The notes below the pieces were generated by a model, which had not been told where the DNA came from, did no database searches, and saw only the letters and a list, made by a program, of their open reading frames with translations. Below, piece after piece: positions 21,391-29,811 of a stretch of DNA of 29,811 nt (within the stretch, counting starts at the first letter, position 1; each line of letters opens with the position of its first letter). The DNA lies in contig WELB01000095.1 in the NCBI GenBank assembly GCA_009602725.1, forward strand, positions 192,933 to 222,743. The letters run 5' to 3'. Origin of the DNA: Spirogloea muscicola. Its lineage: Eukaryota > Streptophyta > Zygnematophyceae > Spirogloeales > Spirogloeaceae. Position numbers and translations under genes: made by a program.

Positions 21391-24300
21391 GCGGCGGCGG
21401 CGGCGTCGCCGCGCCTGCCGCGCTCCGCCGTCCCGCGGCGCTACGCCGTCGAGTTGAGCCCGGACCTGGACGCCTGCACCTTCGGCGGCCGCCTGCGCGT
21501 GGACCTGGACGTCGCGAGCGGCGGCGGCGATGACGGCGGCACGACGCTGCTGCACCTGAACGCCGCCGACCTCGACGTTGACCACTCCAGCGTTCGCCTG
21601 ACGTCTCAGGCCAACGGCAAGCAAGGCGGCCAGGTCCGCCGGCCCCCCGCTTGCTGGCCATCCTTTCATGGATCTCTGTCAGTGCGCTTGCCTGTGTACT
21701 CGGCCACTCGAACCCTCCATCACTCAATCCACACGCCATAGCGCTGCGTGCGAGCTCTGCTGTGGAGTCTACACAGGCGCGGCCTGGGAGTGAGCTCCTC
21801 CTTATGGCGCCTGAGCTCCATCGTCTTGGCTTTGGCAGCAGGAGCTGCGGCCGGCAGCGGTGCACGAGGACAAGGACGCCGAGGTGCTGACGCTGCGCTT
21901 CGAGCCGGCGCTGCAGCCGGGCCCCGCTGTGCTGGAGATGGCCTTCCGCGGCACGCTCAACGACGACATGCGCGGCTTCTACCGCAGGTCCTGCATGCAT
22001 GCGCCGATCAGACTGTGTTGTCTCCCGAACCCCACTATCTCGCTGCGTACCTTGCAAATGGCTGGCGCGCTTGTGATGCCAGAGGCTCCGGCAGGTCCTG
22101 GCTGATATGGCTGCCTGGACATGACAGAGCAATAAAGCAACAGTTCAATGCAGTGCGCTAGTCCTGCTCTCTAGGTCGGCTGCTGAGCGGCCTGCTGCTC
22201 CTCCACTTGTCTCTGCTGCAGCGAGTACAAGGTGCAAGGCGGTCAGGCGCGTAACGCGGCGGTGACGCAGTTCCAGGCAGCAGACGCGCGCCGCTGCTTC
22301 CCTTGCTGGGATGAGCCGTCCTTCAAGGTGACGACGCCCTTTCTCCAACTATAGACCGTCGATGTGAAACTCAAGCTAGGCTCAGACAGCGTTCTTCTCA
22401 AAAGGGGGCGATGGCTGTGGGAGGCTAGGCCAGCCATGCAGAATGTTCAGCTTAGCTTCTGACTTCCTGAGCTAACCGTTGATCTGGAGTTGTTGTACCT
22501 TACCTAGGCCAGTTGCTATGTCTTCGGGAAATGACTGGCGTCCTCGGCTAATGTCTTGTGATAGATACTTCTCTCAGCTGGCATTGTAGCTCAACGGTAG
22601 TAACGGCCACACCATTCTGTGCAATTTTCCTAGTGGCTTGGTGACCTCTTTAGTTGTTGGCTGACTGCCTCTGCATACTTGCAACATCGCACTGTGGCCA
22701 GGCCAAGTTCCAGCTTACCCTGCGAGGCGTTCCGGCTGGCCGCACGGTGCTCTCCAACATGCCGGCAGACCGCGAGGAGAAGGAGGATGGCAAGCGACAA
22801 ACAGTGGTCTTCCGCGAGACGCCAGTCATGTCCACATACCTTGTCGCCTGCGTCATCGGCGAGCTGGACTACGTCGAAGCCACGGCTGAGGGAGGTGAGC
22901 TGGCCAGTGAAGATGCTGGCCACCCACTATTCTGGAGTTGCACGAGACGAGAACGTGAGTGCAGCGCAGCAGAAGTTTGACTGATTTGGATGCACAAGGC
23001 TGGTGGCCTTGCCATTTTGCCAGGTGTGACGGTGCGCGTGTATGCTGAGCCTGGGATGGCGGAGCAGGGCCGCTTTGCACTTGAAGCCGCCATCAAAGTC
23101 CTTCCCTTTTTCGCAGAGTAAAAGCTCCATCCAACCTCATGATCATGCTTGCACTGACATTGTATATGGAGGTGAAGTCAGCTGGCCTAGAAACCATAGG
23201 TGTCTTCCTGTTACCGATACTCCCTCAGAAGCTTGCTCAATGAGTATCATCTCGCGCCTCACCTCGAGACTTCAGGTGGAGATGGATTTGGGTTAATGAT
23301 GTTCTCCAAAAACAATGTTCCTAACTGCTTCTCATGAGTGCCTGCACTGCGGTTGTACGGGCCGGCTTTTGCGGCAGGTGGTTTGGTGTGCCGTACCCCC
23401 TGCCGAAGCTGGACATGGTCGCCATCGCCGACTTCTCAGCCGGTGCCATGGAAAACTACGGCCTCATCACGTACCGGTCTGCATCGCTGCTCGTGGACCC
23501 AGCTGACAGCTCTGCCGCCACCAAGCAGCGGGTGAGCAGGCTGTAGCAGCACTCTTGCAGCTCTTGGCATCTGTAGTGATCGCCGCTGCCTATGGCGCGA
23601 GCTGACCCATGCGGCCACGGCAGCGCAGGTGGCTGTCACGGTGGCGCACGAGATTGCGCACCAGTGGTTTGGTAACCTTGTCACCATGGGCTGGTGGACC
23701 GACCTCTGGCTCAATGAGGGCTTCGCCACTTGGGTACATGATCAAGAACTCCATGCTGCTGATCTTGTGATGAGACAATGAACATCTCTGCAAACTCATC
23801 TCCTTAGATGTATCATATTTTATGTCATGTTCCTCTTCGTTGCCAGGCCGCCCTCTTTCATTGGCGTCTAGTAGCGGAACTTGGGTGCAATCCATGCAGC
23901 TCCTGACGCCGTTGCTCTGCTCGTGTGTGCTTCCAGATGAGCTACCTGGCAACGGATTACCTGTTCCCTGAGTGGCAGGTGTGGACGCAGTTTGCCACCG
24001 ACGAGCTCGCAGTGGCCTTCTCTGCAGACAGCCTCCAGGAGTCCCACCCCATTGAGGTTCTGCGACCAAACCCTTACTCATGTGGCCCAGATTGGCAGCA
24101 TGCTCAGACATTGCAAAAGTCGATCACGTGCAGAACCACCTGGCCACTGCATGTTGTGGAACTACATCTTGTGTTGAAGTATTTGCCAATCTGCCAGGTT
24201 GAAGTGAAGCACCCGCGTGAGATTGATGAGATCTTTGACGACATCAGCTACAACAAGGGCGCCGCCATCATCCAGATGCTGGCTGGCTATCTCGGTCAGG

Positions 24301-27300
24301 ATGCTTTCAAGGTGCACATTCTCCACCACAAGTCAGCACTCGCTTATCTCCTTGCTCAGAAGGTTGCAAGTTCTAAGTCAAGGCTGCCTCTGCCTCGTGT
24401 GTGCATCCTTGCAGAAGGGCATGCGAGCCTACATCAAGAAGTATGCCTCACAGAATGCGGCTACTGCGGACCTGTGGGCGTGCCTGGGGGCGGAGGCTGG
24501 GGAGGATATCCAGAGCGTCATGGACACGTGGACCAAGCAGATGGGTTACCCAGTGCTGTCCGCCTCCCTTGTTGATGGTGGCCAGATCCAGCTTACGCAG
24601 GTGCCACTGATTGCCTAATACTCACATCCTCAGATGCGTCAGTAGTACTTAACGCTTTCTGGGGTCCACTGTCAGTATTAGTGACTAGTAGCGGTCACAT
24701 ACTCACTGGCCTGCCTGCACAAAGTTAGCCACTCAACGTTGCAACGTGTCAATGCTCGCGTGCAGGAGAGGTTCCTGTCGCTTGGAGTAAAAGGAGAGGG
24801 CCAGTGGTCAATCCCTCTCACCTATGCGTGGGGCTCCTATGACACAACCACCAGCAGCCTGGTCCAAGGCAAGACGGTCAAGATTGGCGGCACTGCAGCA
24901 CAGAACGGGCATGCTACTGGCAATCACGCGGCGGCGCCGAAGGACAGCAAGAGCTGGGTGAAGCTCAACGTCAACCAGGCTGGATACTACCGCGTGCAGT
25001 ACGATGGGAAGCTCGAGCAGCGACTCGTGGAAGCTGTGAGAAGCTGTGACCTCTCGGCGCTCGACCGCTTCGGCCTTCTGGACGATACATATGCGCTCTG
25101 CCACGGCGGCAGGCAGCCGCTGGCAACCCTGCTGAAGCTCCTGGAGGCCTTCCGGGAGGAGGACAACTTTGCCATCCTCCAGACACTCTGCCACGTCAGT
25201 GATGCCTCAACATTGTCACTAGTAGTTTGCTTATCTTGCAGTGCTGCTGCTCTGTTCAGTCCACTTAGCAGATTGCATGTGGTGTGCTCACTGCATTGCC
25301 AAGGAGTTGTGTTTATTTGCAACCTGCATGGTTGTCCTCTCCGTTTGCATGTCATATTCTCCCTCTTTCGAGTGGGCTTTGTTGGCTGATATCGTGATTG
25401 TGACATTCCCGTCATAGTTAGTCAAGATTCACAGACCGTGTCACACTCAATGCGAGGAAATGCTTTCTCGATTATTTAGTGTTCCAGACTGCAACATCTT
25501 CCATGCAGGTTTTGGTCTCAGTTGCGCGAGTTATCAGAAGCGCTCTGCCCGATAGTGCCAAGGACTTTGAAAGCTTTGCCGCCAGCATGCTGCAGCCTCA
25601 AGCCAAGTAAATTCGACCTCCTTGTTTGTGTAATGCTGACCACAGTTGTGCAGCTTCAGTCAGGTGCTTTTAGCTTGGTCTGCAGCAGCTTCCCAGTGAA
25701 GCATGATCAAATCCTGTCTAACATCTTAGGAATGGTACCGGGTCGGATTGTAACTTTCAGGGTTAGCGTGTAGTCCATCTCTGGAGGTGTACCAGTTAGA
25801 AAATTTACATCACAAACTGACCTCAGCAGCCTCGCTCCTATGGCAGGAGGCTTGGGTGGGAGTCCAAAGCCAGCGAGCCGCTCACAGACTCCCTGCTCCG
25901 TGGTGAGCTGTTCGAAAGTCTGGTCGAGCTGGGAGACGACGCCACCATTGCCGAGGCGAAGTCGAGGTTTGAGGTTTTCCACGAGGACCGCAAGAGCTCC
26001 GTCCTCCCCTCTGACGTTCGGAAGGTAGTACTTTTTCTGGCACTGTTTCACTCCAAAATAATTGGCTTGTCTGTTGCCTCTGCCCCTACATATGAGCTGG
26101 TCTGAGGGACCCAATACTGGCTGATGCTATTCAGCTCCTTGAGGGGCCCGCAGATGCACGCAAAAAGATGAAGGCTTGCTTTTTAGAATATCAGAGTTAA
26201 ATAAACGCTGCCAAATAAGTCTTCATTGGCAAGCCGCCTTGGTGGGTAACTCAACTCTGCCATACTCGACATCTGTCTCAGGCTGCCTACATGGCCATGG
26301 CAAAGGATGACACCTCTGACGCCAAGAACAACTACGATGCTCTCCTGAGGATCTATCGGGGGAGCACGCAGAGCGAGGAGCAGAGCCGGGTGCTGGGTAA
26401 GTCCACTGAGAGGCAGTCGCAGCGAGACCTTTGTGCCACTTGTCTGCTTCTGCCAAGGCACTGTCACACCTGCGTCTTGTAAATGCACTACATATGCTCC
26501 AATGATCATGGTATTCTTAATCATGAAGCACATAAGCAGTGCATGCTGCTATATGATGTGGCCCTTTGGCCTGACCTTTTTGATCGTGTTGTTATCCTTT
26601 CGTAGGCGCCATCGGAGGATCACATGATCATGCAGTGGTCCAAGAAGCGCTCAACTTTGCACTCTCTCCTGAGGTGCAGCACATTTCCCTGACAGCAAGA
26701 TCAGAGCACTGTGCTCAGCAGCTGAAAGGCTTGCCAGCTTCACTGTGTATGCTTGTTAATGAATACCTGATCACTCTCTGGGAGTCTTCAATGTGCCCAG
26801 GTGAGGAGCCAAGATGGAGTCGACGTGCTCGCGGGCATCGACAGTCATGCCGCTGAGCCTCTGTGGCAGTGGGTGAAGGTATGCCATAGCGACCATTGCC
26901 TCCTTGCCTTACTTCCACCGCTGCAGTGGCAAGTCACAACCTGGGGCTTACGTTGCTGGCTTTGTTTTAGCGCGTCCTTTGGCTTGCTGCAGTTTGGCTC
27001 GATCATGTGCTCTGTTGACCGTCTGTTTGTGTTGGCAGGAGCACTGGGGCGACATGGGCAAGAGGTGGGGAAGCGACACGTTCATTCTCGGCTCTGTGGT
27101 TAAGTCCTCGACGAATCATGTACGCTTGCCGAACAAGCCTGGCCCAACCATTTTCCATGATAATCTAGATGTTTGCTTGTTTGCTTGCTTACTGTCCAAC
27201 TTGGTCAGTGCAGGTTCAAGAAGGTCATGTATACGCTTGAAGCAACCTTCAAGTCTTGGGCCAATCTATGTAGAAGCATAATCTTATATATTAGCACTGG

Positions 27301-27539
27301 TGGTTAATCTGATAAAGACACAATGAAAAATTGGAGTGCTGCAGTTCCACTCTGAGGAGATGGCGGCAGAGGCTGAGCAGTTCTTCCGGTCCAACAGCCG
27401 GCCAGGCATTGGGCGCACCGTGCGTCAGTGCATTGAGGCGGTGCGGACGAAAGCGCAGTGGCACAAGGAGGTGGCTGCGGAAGCCGGCCTGCCGGAGCTC
27501 CTTCAGAAGCTAGCGCGGTCTTCCTCGGTTGTTGCCTGA
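21391..27539 (+). CDS. M1-family zinc aminopeptidase (plant APM1 / puromycin-sensitive type), N-terminus incomplete
   Basis: Removes N-terminal residues from peptides; in plants the APM1 member is cytosolic to membrane-associated. Exons: 21391-21633, 21842-21987, 22222-22327, 22702-22894, 23024-23117, 23378-23531, 23629-23733, 23937-24056, 24198-24311, 24415-24600, 24766-25194, 25509-25606, 25847-26024, 26282-26396, 26606-26673, 26801-26878, 27039-27119, 27345-27539, all phase-consistent, about 900 residues against about 880 in plants. Seen: [19 protein letters not shown] near the start, [60 protein letters not shown], the substrate-anchoring GAMENYG, zinc site [10 protein letters not shown] with the third ligand Glu in WLNEGFATW, the catalytic Tyr in DISYNKGA, and a full ERAP1-like C-terminal half. 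Only the first few residues with the start Met are missing, at the N at 21389. Confidence 0.95.
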
Positions 27540-27907
27540 TGAGGACCTTGCTCATTGGCGGCGCCAGACGTCGTCCGGCATCCTACCCATATTTTACCTG
27601 TGCTAACAATTTTGATCTTGGCTGGCATCTTGCTGCTGCTAGTTGTGGCGTGCCTGCCAAATTGCAGGCATTGCACAATTTTGACATTAGAGAAGCTTCC
27701 TCGTCAAAGGAGCTTGAGCTAAACATGAGTGTGATCTATAGCCCTCAGTCTGTATTGCCGGGTCCCGGCTGCAGGCCGAGCTGGCACGGCATGCCGCGAC
27801 GCTTTCACGCCGCAACCAATTTTGGCCGCTCAATCTAGGACAATGGACTTCAAGAACCTTACAGAAATTTTGGATGTGCACGGTGGAACAAGTAGTGTTA
27901 CACTTTC

Positions 27908-27980
27908 GCAAAGAAGGCCACCTTTTTGACCAGAGTGAGACATGTGGCAAAGAAGGCCACCACTTTTGACCAGAATGAGA
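27908..27980. repeat. Imperfect 39-bp-period tandem repeat
   Basis: Copy 1 at 27908-27940 and copy 2 at 27947-27980 both begin GCAAAGAAGGCCACC and end GACCAGArTGAGA. They differ by a small indel and one substitution. They lie in the aminopeptidase 3' region. Confidence 0.85.
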
Positions 27981-28118
27981 AACAATGTTGCCAAGTAGCC
28001 CTGGCGGTCCTTACGTAAAGTCTATATCAATGCCTACATTGCCTATTGTCTGCAAAATGCAGCAGTTCCCAAATAGTCAAACAAAACTAAGCAACTATGT
28101 ACAAAGTGTCCAAATTAA

Positions 28119-28123
28119 TGTAA
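28119..28123 (+). terminator. Candidate TGTAA polyadenylation signal of the aminopeptidase gene
   Basis: First TGTAA seen on the + strand after the stop codon, about 580 bases downstream. That is a long 3' UTR, though not unusual for green algae. Confidence 0.25.
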
Positions 28124-28166
28124 GTGGGGGTTTATCCAATCTGTTGCGGCTGTGCTAGCAACCCCA

Positions 28167-28171
28167 TTACA
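28167..28171 (-). terminator. Candidate TGTAA polyadenylation signal of the EGY-type protease gene
   Basis: TGTAA on the - strand about 280 bases past the stop codon at 28450. Confidence 0.25.
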
Positions 28172-28449
28172 AGCAATCTTTGTATAAACAAAGTGGCCTA
28201 CAGCCTCGACCTCGACTCGCTTCTGCCTGGGTTCAGAGTGAGCGTGCCGGCCCAGGATCATGATGGCATGACTGTGCGCATGAATCGAGGAGAGGTGTGA
28301 GGCACATGCGGCTGGAGCTGCTCGTGGCAGCTCGGCTTCTTCTTCTAGCTACTCGTATTCAAGAGGCAAGACAACGGCCTAGGCTGTACAGCTTAGTGCT
28401 TTTGGCTTTGACAGCGAAAGGAAATTGTTGTACTGAAAACCTCGCCAGC

Positions 28450-29811
28450 CTACAGCAGGCCACCTTGCGGAGTGAGGAAGGCGGATGGGAAGTTGGCAGC
28501 AGAGTTGGTGAAGAGGAGGAGCAGGGAGGCGGCCAGCAGGACGGCACCGACCGCCGTGCGCCGCGCATCCAGCGGCGCCGCCTCGTCCAGCGCCGGCAGC
28601 TCCTGGCTGTTGCGCAGGAAGACGATGATGAAGCCCCAGGCAAGGCAGATGAAGCTGCCCGACACGCCCGCCACGCCCAGCAGCGCCGTCGTGACAAACG
28701 ACACCTGCTGAGCTCGCCGGCGCCCGAGAGTGGCCTGCACAGGAGAAGGCAGTGTTGCAAGGTTGTCGGCCACTTTGGATGCCGAGCAGAGTTTGGAGAG
28801 CTGATGTGCCAACTTGGTAAATACCTTGGTAAATACTTGAGTAAAGATACTGGAAATCATCGTACCATTACTCTAAGGACTTGCTTCTTAGTGTTAGCTG
28901 AGCGCAAGGTAATGGCCTCTCTGCAACGAGGAAAAGGGGCCTAATGTCATAGAATAAGTACTAGTTATAGGAAGGGAGGGAGAGAGGGAGAGTAGGGAAG
29001 GTGGGGGTTGGAGGGGAGCGAGAATCATGGGCACCCAACATTCTGGATGTGGAGTCTACGCCGAGTCTGTGAGCCAGGAGTCGAGGTGTCGACAAGGTTC
29101 GAGTCTACGTCAGAACTCTCGGGAGCCCACCTGCACGATGCGGCCGCCGTCGAGTGAGCCGGCAGGCAGGAGGTCGAGGGCGGTGACGACGAGGCCGAGG
29201 AGGCCGGCGAACGCGGCGGGGTTGACGGGCACGCCCACGCCCTCGACCGCGTGCGGCAGCACGTTGCCGAGGTCGTCCGCGTACGGCCCGATCACGTACT
29301 GCACGAACGACAGCAGGATGCTGGGCTGGAAGAAGGACGCCTCGATGTAGCTGCATGCGGCGATATGCTATACGGCTCAGTCAAATTGGACGCAAGAGGC
29401 ACTTGTTGCCTTGCCAAGTGACCAAGATATGGGGAAAAGCGAGCAGCGGACACTGAGAATGGAGGGAAAGAGTGTGTTGCAGGCTGTGTTGCGAGCGGGC
29501 GGGAAGGGGGGGAGGGGGCGCAGAGGTAGGGAGGGGAGGGAGAGATGGTGGGAGGGGAGGGTGGGGGGCGGGAGTGATGGCGAGCAAGCAAGCGAGGGAG
29601 AGAGAGGGGGAGGGAGAGAGTGCGCAAGTGCGCGTGTGGGAGGGGAGAGAGAGAGAGCGGAGAAGAGCGAGAGTGCGAGAGCGAGTGCACGAGAGGGAGA
29701 GGGGGACGCAGTCCTAGAGGGTGTGGGCCATGGCGGAACTTACATGGGATCAGAACCGCCGTTGACGCCGCCATCGGCAGCAAAGGCGACGAACGCGACC
29801 AAGAGGGCGGC
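28450..29811 (-). CDS. EGY-type plastid site-2 protease, C-terminal part; 5' end beyond window
   Basis: Intramembrane zinc metalloprotease of the S2P/M50 family related to plant EGY1/EGY2, which act in the thylakoid or chloroplast membrane. Exons in coding order: 29811-29744 (entered from beyond the edge), 29350-29131, 28734-28450, phase-consistent, about 190 residues. Seen: the hydrophobic LVAFVAFAADGG, YIEASFFQ, SFVQYVIGPYADDLGNVLP, AVEGVGVPVNPAAFAGLLG, then LLPAGSLDGGRIVQ with the metal-ligand Asp (land plants have LEGGR here, as I remember it), followed by helices FVTTALLGVAGVSG and LCLAWG-like ICLAWGFIIVFL, and a final hydrophobic segment (VGAVLLAASLLLLF). The HExxH metal-binding helix and the transit peptide should lie upstream of the window's right edge. 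The intron 29351-29743 is a purine microsatellite region. Confidence 0.92.
29461..29712. repeat. GA/GGGA purine-rich low-complexity tract in EGY intron
   Basis: On the + strand the sequence is almost wholly G and A, with GAGAGA runs and GGGGAGG blocks. On the transcribed strand of the EGY-type gene the intron is therefore a long CT-rich tract. A shorter similar stretch is at 28972-29020 in the neighbouring intron. Confidence 0.85.

Larger units (their letters stand above)
27540..28449. other. Convergent 3' region between aminopeptidase and EGY-type protease
   Basis: These 910 bases lie between facing stop codons and are richer in A and T than the exons. They hold an imperfect tandem repeat (27908-27980), TGTAA on the + strand at 28119-28123 and TGTAA on the - strand at 28167-28171, which would make the two transcripts end within about 50 bases of each other. 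No gene was recognised. Confidence 0.5.

Noticed and set aside
21077-22132. 351-residue open frame on the - strand
   Set aside because: Antisense shadow of the Asp/Asn tract and of the first aminopeptidase exons, with Val/Arg-rich composition expected from the complement.
22580-22620. tRNA-like A-box (TAGCTCAACGGTAG) in aminopeptidase intron 3
   Set aside because: The D-arm likeness is good, but no B-box (GGTTCGAnTCC) or acceptor stem follows in the next 60 bases. At most it is a tRNA remnant.
1-29811. Prokaryotic operon, CRISPR, toxin-antitoxin or phage system
   Set aside because: All supported genes are spliced eukaryotic genes; no regularly spaced repeats, Shine-Dalgarno-led short operons or phage proteins are visible.

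Overview
The window is nuclear DNA of a photosynthetic eukaryote, most likely a green alga, perhaps a trebouxiophyte such as Coccomyxa or Chlorella relatives. The clade is an inference. The reasons are dense short introns (about 55 can be placed by joining conserved protein segments), GC-rich exons with CCG/GCC triplet runs, and a gene set typical of green algae and plants: a CHASE-domain hybrid histidine kinase of the cytokinin-receptor type, an EGY-type plastid site-2 protease, a plant-type Lin0512-family protein and an M1 aminopeptidase like plant APM1. No prokaryotic operon, CRISPR array, virus or recognisable transposase is present.

Six well-supported genes alternate strictly in strand, so they form convergent and divergent pairs. 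(1) Cytosolic HSP90, + strand, 687-5137, 13 exons, ending in MEEVD. (2) CHASE-type hybrid histidine kinase, - strand, 12610-5824, about 14 exons. (3) ABC-F ATPase, + strand, from within or before an assembly gap (N run 13931-14842) to 19126. (4) Lin0512-family protein, - strand, about 20949-19816, 4 exons. (5) M1 aminopeptidase, + strand, 21391-27539, 18 exons, with its first residues lost at a single N at 21389. (6) EGY-type site-2 protease, - strand, 28450 to the right edge, N-terminal part outside the window. A seventh, orphan coding segment (+ strand, about 20921-21388) encodes a Pro-run, Cys-containing, Asp/Asn-rich, probably extracellular domain. It stops at the single N and overlaps the start of gene 4 on the other strand, so it may be a gene fragment or an assembly chimera.

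The genes do not form one pathway. They are housekeeping (HSP90, ABC-F, aminopeptidase), signalling (histidine kinase) and plastid (EGY) functions. The points most worth checking are: the histidine kinase sensor, which keeps the CHASE fold but lacks the Asp that land-plant receptors use to bind cytokinin and carries a frame break beside a 15-bp inverted duplication; a large insert in its ATPase domain; a raised number of GC-AG introns; a foldback-like inverted-repeat segment upstream of HSP90; and the chimera-like junction at 20909-21391.

Exon limits were worked out by hand from splice consensus, reading-frame phase and remembered family conservation. They have not been tested by alignment or RNA data.
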